A model generated the notes under the pieces. That model worked only from the letters and a program-made list of their open reading frames with translations. It did no database searches and was not told the origin of the DNA. Position numbers and translations under genes: made by a program. Shown piece by piece: positions 1 to 5,072 of a stretch of 5,072 nt of DNA. How positions within the stretch are numbered: the first letter of the stretch is position 1; each line of letters opens with the position of its first letter. Source of the stretch: Firmicutes bacterium UBA1047 (GTDB taxonomy: Bacteria > Bacillota > Clostridia > Tissierellales > Sedimentibacteraceae); NCBI GenBank assembly GCA_002316585.1, contig DCDU01000161.1, positions 1 to 5,072 on the forward strand, written 5' to 3'.

Positions 1-168
1 ATAATCAAAAAAGGTATACAAGAAGCTAACGGTAAAAGCATAATCAGTATAATGGCTTTGGGAGCAATGAAAGGCGATGAATTAGTTATTATAACTAAGG
101 GCTCCGACGAGGACAAGTGCATTGCTGAATTGACTAACTTATTAGAATTTATGGAAGAAGAAGAATAG
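1..168 (+). CDS. HPr-family phosphocarrier protein (HPr or Crh-like), C-terminal part
   Basis: The last 55 codons of an open frame that enters from the left edge and stops at TAG 166-168. The visible protein contains NGKSIISIMALGAMKGDELVI, which matches the region of HPr around regulatory Ser46 (in Bacillus HPr, LKSIMGVMSLGI followed by KGxE). The serine in KSI (window residue 13) is the Ser46 equivalent, the site phosphorylated by HPr kinase in Firmicutes. An acidic C-terminus (EEEE) follows. HPr proteins are about 85-90 residues, so about 30-35 residues are missing, including the stretch that would carry His15. Without that stretch, true HPr (phosphotransferase system) cannot be told from Crh (regulatory only, no His15). 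In many clostridia a Crh-like gene follows whiA; this would be visible just upstream. The family call is fairly sure; the subtype is open. Confidence 0.82.
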   Translation: MIKKGIQEANGKSIISIMALGAMKGDELVIITKGSDEDKCIAELTNLLEFMEEEE

Positions 169-169
169 A

Positions 170-196
170 AGGAGGGTTTATACCCTCTTATTTATG
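170..196 (+). terminator. Probable intrinsic terminator of the HPr-like gene
   Basis: An inverted repeat starts two bases after the stop codon. AGGAGGGT (170-177) pairs with ACCCTCTT (182-189) around a TTAT loop, giving 8 bp with one G-U pair. The following tract, ATTTATG, is only moderately T-rich, so termination may be incomplete. The GGAGG inside the stem looks like a ribosome binding site, but it is sequestered and has no start codon at a suitable distance. Confidence 0.55.
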
Positions 197-203
197 TTAA
201 AAT
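195..203 (+). promoter_or_regulatory. Extended -10 promoter for the parvulin gene
   Basis: TGTTAAAAT fits the extended -10 form TGnTATAAT with one mismatch. No good -35 hexamer is present 16-18 bp upstream, where the HPr terminator lies; extended -10 promoters often work without one. The predicted transcript would start near the GGGG at 208-211, exactly where the structured leader begins, which supports the call. Confidence 0.45.
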
Positions 204-207
204 GTAT

Positions 208-336
208 GGGGATACACCTTCAATATAGGGTTAATCTCTGCGGGATAGAAGGAATGTCCACCAAATATGCGGCAAGTCAACCGCAGCCTCAGTTCTCGGA
301 ATATTCGATCATAGAAGCAATTTTTGGGGAACTTAG
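208..336 (+). ncRNA. Unassigned structured leader or small RNA upstream of the parvulin gene
   Basis: Three hairpins can be folded by eye. P1: GGGG (208-211), ACA (214-216) and CCTTC (217-221) pair in order with CC-A-CC (258-262), TGT (255-257) and GAAGG (248-252). This gives about 12 bp with small bulges, and a small inner hairpin is possible at 234-246. P2: TGCGG (268-272) pairs with CCGCA (281-285) around an 8-nt loop. P3: AGTTCTC (291-297) pairs with GGGAACT (327-333), extended by CT/AG past one mismatch. Counted by hand, 208-345 is about 46% GC, clearly above its AT-rich surroundings. An alternative pairing, ATGCG (267-271) with CGCAT (341-345), would open P2. I do not recognise a riboswitch, T-box, SRP, RNase P or tmRNA signature. 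A 6S-type RNA is possible on size alone, but I cannot show its single long hairpin. It could be a cis-acting 5' leader or an independent RNA. Confidence 0.4.
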
Positions 337-365
337 ACTGCGCATTTAAAATACGGGAGAGAAGA

Positions 366-1109
366 ATGGAAAATAAGGTTTTAGCTATTGTTGACGGAAG
401 AGAAATAAAGGAATCAGATTTAAACAATTTAATTAAAAATTTAGGACAAAATGCAGCATACTTTCAGGGAGAAGAAGGAAGAAAAAAACTAATTGACGAG
501 TTGGTAATGCATGAGCTTATGTATTCGGATGCAGTCGAAAAAAAATTAGAAAATGAAGAAGAATTTGTTGAAGTATTTAACAGCATGAAAAAATCAATGC
601 TTCAGCAGTATAATTTAAGAAAGATGTTCAACACAATCACAATATCCGATGAAGAATTGAAGGATTTTTATGAAAAGAACAAGTATTTATATAATAGACC
701 TGAAATGGTTAAAGCAAGCCACATTTTAGTTGATACCGAAGAAAAAGCAAATGAAATATTGGAAGATATAACAGACGGATTGTCATTTGAAGATGCTGCG
801 GCTCAATATTCAAGCTGCCCTTCTAAACAAAACGGAGGAGATTTAGGACAATTCGGAAAGGGTCAAATGGTAAAGGAATTTGAAGATGCTGTATTTTCTA
901 TGCATGCAGGGGAAATAAGCGCACCCGTAAAAACACAGTTCGGATATCACATAATAAAACTTACCGAGCACATGCCTGCCAAAAGCGCAGAATTCGAAGA
1001 AGCTTACCAAGAAGTGAGAGATAACTTTTTTGCCGTAAAGCAAGAAAATGTATATAAAGACAAAAAGGACGATTTAGCTAAAAAGTATGATGTAGTAATA
1101 TTTGAGTAA
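366..1109 (+). CDS. Cytoplasmic parvulin-type peptidyl-prolyl cis-trans isomerase (PpiC/PrsA-like)
   Basis: A 247-residue protein with a PpiC-type rotamase domain at about residues 112-200, flanked by helical N- and C-terminal segments like the chaperone parts of PrsA and SurA. The domain opens with KASHILV and closes with FGYHIIKL. Visible active-site positions of the family are His119, Cys151 (in SSCPSKQNGGDLG), Met168, Phe172 and His195. Parvulins catalyse cis-trans isomerisation of X-Pro bonds. There is no signal peptide, lipobox or membrane segment, so unlike PrsA it should act in the cytoplasm. I chose ATG 366, which has GGGAG 6 nt upstream. A longer reading from TTG 324 would add 14 residues, lies inside hairpin P3 and lacks a ribosome binding site. 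The gene has its own leader and promoter. No terminator is evident after it, so read-through into the riboswitch region is possible. Its substrates cannot be inferred. Confidence 0.9.
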   Translation: MENKVLAIVDGREIKESDLNNLIKNLGQNAAYFQGEEGRKKLIDELVMHELMYSDAVEKKLENEEEFVEVFNSMKKSMLQQYNLRKMFNTITISDEELKDFYEKNKYLYNRPEMVKASHILVDTEEKANEILEDITDGLSFEDAAAQYSSCPSKQNGGDLGQFGKGQMVKEFEDAVFSMHAGEISAPVKTQFGYHIIKLTEHMPAKSAEFEEAYQEVRDNFFAVKQENVYKDKKDDLAKKYDVVIFE

Positions 1110-1119
1110 TTTTAATTTA

Positions 1120-1148
1120 TTGACAATATGGACATCACAATATATAAT
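1120..1148 (+). promoter_or_regulatory. nrdD: Consensus sigma-A promoter for nrdDG
   Basis: TTGACA (1120-1125), a 17-bp spacer and TATAAT (1143-1148) match the sigma-A consensus perfectly. The expected start is near A1155, a few bases before the riboswitch P1 stem. ACAATAT occurs twice across this promoter, at 1123-1129 and 1137-1143, 14 bp apart. With so strong a promoter, control of the operon must come mostly from a repressor or, as seen here, from termination in the leader. Confidence 0.9.
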
Positions 1149-1161
1149 TATATCAAATTAA

Positions 1162-1317
1162 ATATCGGTATTTTGGTAACAATTGTTTTAATAGGGAAAA
1201 CAGATAAGCTGTTACAGCCCCCGCTACTGTGAAAGGTGATAATGCTCGATACCACTGTGCTATGCATGGGAAGGAGAGTGTTAGGTGAACCGAAAGTCAG
1301 GAGACCTGCCAAGATAT
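1162..1317 (+). promoter_or_regulatory. Cobalamin (B12) riboswitch aptamer controlling nrdDG
   Basis: Two hallmark segments of the family are present: AGCCCCCGCTACTGTGA (1216-1232) and the B12 box AAGTCAGGAGACCTGCC (1294-1310). Between them lies the typical CCACTG...GGGAAGG arm (about 1252-1274). The P1 closing stem can be seen: ATATC (1162-1166) with GATAT (1313-1317). P2 follows with GGT (1167-1169) and ACC (1304-1306). The aptamer binds a cobalamin, most often adenosylcobalamin; I have not resolved the ligand subclass. It lies between a consensus promoter and an intrinsic terminator, the usual arrangement for transcriptional repression by B12. CTGC (1306-1309) can also pair with GCAG (1324-1327), which would compete with P2 and may be part of the switch. 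Confidence 0.95.
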
Positions 1318-1360
1318 GTTTTTGCAGATTTTCGGGAGGATTATCTAAAATAATTATTTA

Positions 1361-1369
1361 TGTTATAAT
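1361..1369 (+). promoter_or_regulatory. Possible extended -10 element inside the riboswitch expression platform
   Basis: TGTTATAAT is a perfect extended -10 sequence. The -35 position (1341-1346, TTATCT) is poor. A transcript starting near 1376 would lack the aptamer and meet the terminator at once. In such AT-rich sequence the match may be chance. It may instead only form an AT-rich hairpin: TTATT (1354-1358) with AATAA (1367-1371). Confidence 0.25.
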
Positions 1370-1381
1370 AAGTGTTTTTTT

Positions 1382-1407
1382 GCTTCCGTAAATTCGGAAG
1401 CTTTTTT
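1382..1407 (+). terminator. Intrinsic terminator of the cobalamin riboswitch
   Basis: GCTTCCG (1382-1388) pairs perfectly with CGGAAGC (1395-1401) around a TAAATT loop, followed directly by six T residues (1402-1407). Upstream, CGGGAG (1333-1338) can pair with CTTCCG (1383-1388) with one G-U pair, and so acts as a candidate antiterminator. The likely logic is that bound cobalamin leaves the terminator free to form and transcription stops before nrdD. Without ligand the antiterminator forms and nrdDG is made. Confidence 0.9.
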
Positions 1408-1466
1408 AATGAAATTAAAAACTGGGTTTTGAATTATTTGGGGATTGAATTCGAGGAGGTTATTAA

Positions 1467-3668
1467 ATGAACGTTATAAAAAGAGACGGAAGATTGATAG
1501 AATTTGACAAAAGCAAAATATCAGATGCAATACTTAAGGCAATGAGCCATACTTCTATGGGACAAGACATAGCAATTGCAAAACAAATCGCACAGGAAAT
1601 AACAGATGAAACCAATGAAACAATTTCTGTGGAGGATATACAGGATTTAGTTGAAAGTAAGCTTATGGCAAGTCAAAGAAAAGATGTGGCCAAAGAATAT
1701 ATAATTTACAGAAATAAAAGAAATATTGCCAGAGGAAGAAAGCAATATGATATATATATGGATATAGTCAATGCGGTTCCTAATGATGTTACAAGAGAAA
1801 ATGCAAATATGAACGCAGATACTCCCGCAGGCATGATGATGAAATTTGCCAGTGAATCTTCAAAGCCCTTTGTTGACGATTGTCTTTTGTCAGAAAAATC
1901 AAAATACTATGTTGAAAATAATTACATACATGTGCATGATAAGGATTATTATCCTACAAAATCTCTTACATGCTTGCATCATCCCTTGGATTATATTTTA
2001 AAAAACGGGTTCAGGGCGGGGCACGGGTCCAGCAGACCTGCTAAGCGCATAGAAACAGCTTCTATAATAGGATGCATATCAATGGAGCAAATACAGAATG
2101 AAATGCACGGAGGACAATCAATACCTGCCTTTGATTTTTATTTGGCGCCTTACGTAAAGCTTACCTACAAGGAGGAAATACGTAAAATAGAGGAACTTTT
2201 AGATATTGATTTAAGCAGGCTTTATGATATCGAGATAGAGGATTATATTGAAAAACCCTTAAAAGGACTTGAAGGGGATTTAAGATACATCCAGCAGTCG
2301 GTAAATAATACCGTGAAACGCGTTCATCAATCAATGGAAGCATTTATCCACAACATGAACACTATACATTCAAGAGGCGGCAATCAGGTTGTTTTCAGCT
2401 CTATAAACTACGGTACAGATATCAGTGCCGAAGGAAGATGCATAATAAGAGAGCTCTTGACTTCAACCTATAGGGGTGTTGGAAATGAAGAAACACCTAT
2501 TTTTCCTATACAGATATGGAAGAAAAAAAGAGGCGTAAACTATCTGCCTGATGACAGAAACTATGATTTATATAAATTCTCCTGCAAAGTCACGGCAAAA
2601 AGATTTTTCCCTAATTACTTAAACTTGGATGCTACGTACAACGTGCACGAAGATTGGGATGAAAATGACCCTCGCAGATTTGAAAAAGAGGTTGCGACCA
2701 TGGGCTGCAGGACAAGGGTTTTTGAAAACAGACATGGCATGAAAACATCCATAGGCAGGGGAAACCTGTCTTTCACAACTATTAATATAGTTAAACTTGC
2801 ATTGGAATGCATGGATATAGAAAATTCAGCAGAAAAGAAAAGAGAGTTCTTTAAAAAACTTCATAAATGCATAGACGCAGCTGCGGAACAGCTTTATGAC
2901 AGATATGTGTTCCAGTGTACCGCAATAAAGAAGCAATTTCCTATGCTTATGTCGGGAATGTGGCTTGAAAGTGAAAAGCTGAAGCCTAATGACAAAGTCG
3001 AAGATATATTGAAGCATGGTACATTGGGAATCGGGTTTATCGGTTTGGCCGAAGCATTGATAGCATTGACGGGAAAGCATCACGGCGAAGATGATAAAGC
3101 TCAGGAGCTTGGTATTGAAATTGTTGAATATATGAATAAAAAGATAAAGGAAAAGTCGGATTATTACGATTTGAATTACAGTTTGCTTGCAACACCCGCA
3201 GAAGGCTTAAGCGGAAGATTCATAAAAAAAGACAGAAAGCAATTCGGGGATATTTCGCATATTACCGATAAGGAATACTATACAAACAGCTCGCACGTGC
3301 CTGTTTGGTATAAATGCTCAATAGAGCATAAGGCTAAAATCGAAGCTCCATATCATGAATATGAAAAGGGAGGTCATATATTTTATGTGGAGCTTGACGG
3401 TGACGCCACACATAACCCGTCAGCCGTTATGCAGACTGTTGAATTGATGGATATGTACAATATGGGATACGGCTCGGTCAACCATACCAGAAACAGATGT
3501 AAGGTCTGCGGATATGAGGATGCCTCGGACAATTTGAAAATATGCCCTGAATGCGGAAGCAAAGACATTGATACAATTCAGAGAATAACGGGGTATCTTG
3601 TTGGAGGAGTAGACAGCTGGAACAATGCAAAAAAGGCAGAATTGAAAGACAGGGTGAAACACAATTGA
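1467..3668 (+). CDS. nrdD: Anaerobic (class III) ribonucleoside-triphosphate reductase, catalytic subunit
   Basis: A complete 733-residue protein, slightly longer than E. coli NrdD (712). It reduces ribonucleoside triphosphates to deoxy forms under anaerobic conditions using a glycyl radical. Residues 1-90 or so are an ATP-cone, beginning VIKRDGRLIEFD, the allosteric activity domain. Core motifs include HVHDKDYYPTKSLTCLHHPLD, with Cys169, and TMGCRTRVF, with Cys414, which by position match the paired active-site cysteines of the family (Cys175 and Cys384 in E. coli). QNEMHGGQSIPAFD is also typical. Near the C-terminus a zinc ribbon, CKVC...CPEC (Cys678, 681, 693, 696), precedes RITGYLV, whose Gly709 is the expected radical site, 24 residues from the end. 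The ribosome binding site AGGAGGT (1454-1460) lies 6 nt before the ATG. The frame is intact and all key residues are present. nrdG overlaps its stop codon. Whether the reductant is formate or a thioredoxin system was not determined. Confidence 0.98.
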   Translation: MNVIKRDGRLIEFDKSKISDAILKAMSHTSMGQDIAIAKQIAQEITDETNETISVEDIQDLVESKLMASQRKDVAKEYIIYRNKRNIARGRKQYDIYMDIVNAVPNDVTRENANMNADTPAGMMMKFASESSKPFVDDCLLSEKSKYYVENNYIHVHDKDYYPTKSLTCLHHPLDYILKNGFRAGHGSSRPAKRIETASIIGCISMEQIQNEMHGGQSIPAFDFYLAPYVKLTYKEEIRKIEELLDIDLSRLYDIEIEDYIEKPLKGLEGDLRYIQQSVNNTVKRVHQSMEAFIHNMNTIHSRGGNQVVFSSINYGTDISAEGRCIIRELLTSTYRGVGNEETPIFPIQIWKKKRGVNYLPDDRNYDLYKFSCKVTAKRFFPNYLNLDATYNVHEDWDENDPRRFEKEVATMGCRTRVFENRHGMKTSIGRGNLSFTTINIVKLALECMDIENSAEKKREFFKKLHKCIDAAAEQLYDRYVFQCTAIKKQFPMLMSGMWLESEKLKPNDKVEDILKHGTLGIGFIGLAEALIALTGKHHGEDDKAQELGIEIVEYMNKKIKEKSDYYDLNYSLLATPAEGLSGRFIKKDRKQFGDISHITDKEYYTNSSHVPVWYKCSIEHKAKIEAPYHEYEKGGHIFYVELDGDATHNPSAVMQTVELMDMYNMGYGSVNHTRNRCKVCGYEDASDNLKICPECGSKDIDTIQRITGYLVGGVDSWNNAKKAELKDRVKHN
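3651..3656 (+). promoter_or_regulatory. Ribosome binding site that sets the TTG start of nrdG
   Basis: AGGGTG inside the end of nrdD lies 8 nt before TTG 3665. No ATG or GTG offers a better start: the next in-frame methionine is residue 52, beyond the essential CxxxCxxC motif. Confidence 0.6.
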
Positions 3669-4180
3669 GCGGCAAATTTCTTTATGTAGCCGATATTGTG
3701 GAAAACACCATAGTAGACGGCATAGGTTTCAGAACCTCTCTCTATTTAAGCGGGTGTGACATAGGATGTGAAGGATGTCATAATAAAGAACTTTGGGACA
3801 TTAATTCAGGACATGCTATGGAAATTGACGAAGTTTTTGAAAAAATTACGGGAAGCTTTACAAACATTACCTTTATAGGCGGTGAGCCCATGATGCAGGC
3901 AGAGCCCCTTACTGTATTGGCAGAAAAAATCAAAGCTTATACCCGTAAGGATATTTGGATATACAGTGGACACACTTACGAAGAGATACTTCATAATAAA
4001 GAATATTCTAAGCTGTTAAAATTATGTGACGTATTAGTTGACGGAAAGTTTTACAAAAGTTATTTTCAAAACAATCTAAGGTTCAAAGGTTCAACAAATC
4101 AAAGGATTATAGATGTAAAAAAATCGTTGGATAAAAATAAGATAGTTCTTTGGAGTGATGAATCGGATTTTAATATATAA
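3665..4180 (+). CDS. nrdG: Anaerobic ribonucleotide reductase activating protein (radical SAM activase)
   Basis: A 171-residue protein of usual NrdG length. It binds a 4Fe-4S cluster and S-adenosylmethionine and abstracts hydrogen from the C-terminal glycine of NrdD to form the glycyl radical. The cluster motif is Cys31-x3-Cys35-x2-Cys38 in SGCDIGCEGCHNKELWD. The SAM-binding GGEP motif is at residues 72-75 (FIGGEPM). Later family signatures are DIWIYSGHTYEE, LCDVLVDGKF and FKGSTNQRIIDV. The start is TTG 3665, which overlaps the nrdD stop codon by 4 nt (TTGA), so translation is probably coupled to nrdD. The pair is the standard class III reductase operon. Both genes share the upstream promoter and cobalamin riboswitch. 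No promoter for nrdG alone is visible. The gene is intact and the identification is firm. Confidence 0.97.
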   Translation: MSGKFLYVADIVENTIVDGIGFRTSLYLSGCDIGCEGCHNKELWDINSGHAMEIDEVFEKITGSFTNITFIGGEPMMQAEPLTVLAEKIKAYTRKDIWIYSGHTYEEILHNKEYSKLLKLCDVLVDGKFYKSYFQNNLRFKGSTNQRIIDVKKSLDKNKIVLWSDESDFNI

Positions 4181-4198
4181 GGCAATACCTTAACCATA

Positions 4199-4218
4199 AG
4201 CCCTGCATAGTCAGGGCT
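4199..4218 (+). terminator. Perfect stem-loop after nrdG, possible operon end
   Basis: AGCCCTG (4199-4205) pairs perfectly with CAGGGCT (4212-4218) around a 6-nt loop, 18 nt after the nrdG stop. No T tract follows directly; the next T run (ATTTTT) begins about 30 nt downstream. It is therefore not a textbook intrinsic terminator. It may be a weak terminator, a 3' mRNA-stabilising hairpin or a Rho-independent pause site. A small alternative hairpin, CTTA (4189-4192) with TAAG (4197-4200), would compete with it. Confidence 0.4.
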
Positions 4219-4283
4219 GAATTCATATCTAAAGATTATAACTTATTTTTATATGCGCCTTAATCCTGATGAAATTGTTTCAT

Positions 4284-4312
4284 TATTCATTGCAATTTAC
4301 CTATGATATAAT
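4284..4312 (+). promoter_or_regulatory. Extended -10 promoter for the PstS-like gene
   Basis: TGATATAAT (4304-4312) is a perfect extended -10 element. At 17 bp spacing the -35 position holds TATTCA (4284-4289), a weak match to TTGACA. Transcription would start near 4319, leaving a leader of about 30 nt. A weak -35 suits an activated promoter. The sequence upstream has loosely repeated TTTCAT, TTCATT and TTTACC at about 4278-4301, reminiscent of PhoP boxes, but not convincing. Confidence 0.6.
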
Positions 4313-4350
4313 TATTGTGAAATGAAAAATAAATAACAATGAGGTATTTT

Positions 4351-5072
4351 ATGAAAAAATTTAGTTTTATCAGTATCATATTGGTGCTTATGCTGATATT
4401 GGCTGTAGGATGCACGGCTGAGCAACCTGCTCCTCAGGAGCCGGGCAATAATGAAGAACAGGCAGAAACACCGGATGTTTCGGAAGCTAAAAATGAATTT
4501 AAACCACAGATATTATTTAACGGATCATCAACTTTAGCTCCCGTTATGGCTTCAATTTCCACTAATTTTATTGAAGGTTTCGTAACATGGGACAAGGTTG
4601 ATGCATCATTTCCTGAAGAAAACATTGCAATATATGTATCGGCAGGAGGTTCGGGACAAGGAGTTAAATCTGTTATAGACAAAACAAGCGATTTTGGTAT
4701 GGTTGCAAGAACTGTTAAGGATTCTGAAAAAGAACAGCTTCCTGAACTTAAAGAATTTACGGTTGGTATTGATGCTTTGACAATAGGCGTTAATCCAAAC
4801 AATCCTGTTTTATCGGCTAAGGACGACTTAACAAAAGATGAAATTGTAAAAATATTTTCCGGTGAATACAAAACCTGGAAAGACTTAGATTCATCTCTTC
4901 CTGACAAAGAAATTATTGTTGTTACAAGAGATATCGGCGGCGGTGCTCATGAAGTTTTCCAGTCAAAGATAATGGGAGATGTAGATGTTAAGGCTGATGC
5001 CATACAGGCACCGTCAATGGGAGCATTGGTTACAAAAATAATTGAAAACGAATATGCCATCGGTTATGCATC
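4351..5072 (+). CDS. pstS: PstS-like phosphate-type ABC transporter substrate-binding lipoprotein, 3' end beyond window
   Basis: The first 240 codons of an open frame cut by the right edge. GAGGT (4341-4345) lies 5 nt before ATG 4351. Residues 1-20 are a lipoprotein signal peptide: MKK, a hydrophobic stretch, then AVGC with Cys21 as the lipid anchor. An acidic, proline-rich linker runs to about residue 50. The binding domain follows the PstS pattern: GSSTLAPV (58-65), SAGGSGQGVKSVI (97-109), SDFGMVAR (113-120), VNPNNPV (147-153), KDEIVKIFSGEYKTWKDL (162-179) and TRDIGGGAHEVFQ (192-204). It would sit on the outer face of the membrane and deliver ligand to a permease probably encoded downstream. 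Ser101 and Arg193 match phosphate ligands of E. coli PstS, but three other positions (Ala119, Gly197, Ala199) do not, so phosphate as the ligand is likely rather than certain. The fold family is secure; specificity is not. Confidence 0.8.
   Translation, partial: MKKFSFISIILVLMLILAVGCTAEQPAPQEPGNNEEQAETPDVSEAKNEFKPQILFNGSSTLAPVMASISTNFIEGFVTWDKVDASFPEENIAIYVSAGGSGQGVKSVIDKTSDFGMVARTVKDSEKEQLPELKEFTVGIDALTIGVNPNNPVLSAKDDLTKDEIVKIFSGEYKTWKDLDSSLPDKEIIVVTRDIGGGAHEVFQSKIMGDVDVKADAIQAPSMGALVTKIIENEYAIGYA

Noticed and set aside
194..349. Open frame of 51 codons on the + strand in the isomerase leader (ATG 194 to TAA 347-349).
   Set aside because: No usable ribosome binding site: the only GGAGG is about 18 nt upstream and buried in the terminator stem. 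Its ATG overlaps the extended -10 element and would lie upstream of the predicted transcript start. The hairpins explain the region better.
324..365. Upstream TTG start for the isomerase adding 14 residues.
   Set aside because: The added stretch lies in hairpin P3 and its 3' flank, has no ribosome binding site, and parvulins of this kind begin near the ATG at 366.
197..427. Open frame of 76 codons on the - strand.
   Set aside because: It runs antisense across the structured leader and into the start of the isomerase gene, with no recognisable domain or ribosome binding site. It is most likely a chance frame.
1136..1151. CACAATATATAATT over the nrdDG -10 region, resembling an NrdR box.
   Set aside because: About 10 of 14 positions agree with the consensus as I remember it, but most of those are A/T and overlap TATAAT. 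NrdR sites come as pairs about 31 bp apart, centre to centre, and I see no partner on either side.
4278..4301. Loose TTTCAT/TTCATT/TTTACC repeats as a PhoP box for the PstS-like gene.
   Set aside because: Matches to the TT(A/T)ACA-type repeat are poor and spacing is irregular. A motif scan against known PhoP sites would be needed to revive the idea.
4434..4907. Long (157-codon) open frame on the - strand.
   Set aside because: It lies wholly inside the PstS-like gene, whose + frame has a signal peptide, lipobox and family motifs. The antisense frame has a low-complexity serine/leucine-rich product typical of a shadow frame.

Overview
The window looks like ordinary chromosome of a low-GC, anaerobic Firmicute of the Clostridia/Tissierellia type. 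Signs of this are AT-rich codon use, strong AGGAGG-type ribosome binding sites, consensus sigma-A promoters, an HPr-family protein, and an oxygen-sensitive class III ribonucleotide reductase as the central operon. The genus cannot be told from the sequence. There is no mobile element, CRISPR array, tRNA or rRNA. All clear genes lie on the + strand.

Layout. (1) 1-168: the 3' end of an HPr/Crh-like gene, closed by a short terminator hairpin. (2) About 195-365: an extended -10 promoter followed by a GC-richer leader that folds by eye into three hairpins. I cannot assign it to a known RNA family. (3) 366-1109: a cytoplasmic parvulin-type peptidyl-prolyl isomerase. (4) 1110-1466: a perfect sigma-A promoter, a cobalamin riboswitch and an intrinsic terminator. 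(5) 1467-4180: nrdD and nrdG, overlapping by 4 nt. (6) 4181-4350: a perfect stem-loop and a promoter. (7) 4351 to the end: the 5' two-thirds or so of a PstS-like substrate-binding lipoprotein gene, cut by the window edge.

How the parts work together. NrdG is the radical-SAM activase that puts the glycyl radical on NrdD. NrdD then reduces ribonucleoside triphosphates for DNA synthesis without oxygen. The riboswitch and terminator ahead of nrdDG imply that high cobalamin turns the operon off. That makes sense if the cell also has a B12-dependent class II reductase, which is not in this window. The flanking genes (HPr-like, parvulin, PstS-like) have their own signals and no evident link to the reductase.

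I found no new multi-gene system. The points most worth a second look are the unassigned structured leader of the isomerase gene, the cobalamin control of a B12-independent reductase, and a PstS-like protein that lacks several of the side chains that hold phosphate in classical PstS.
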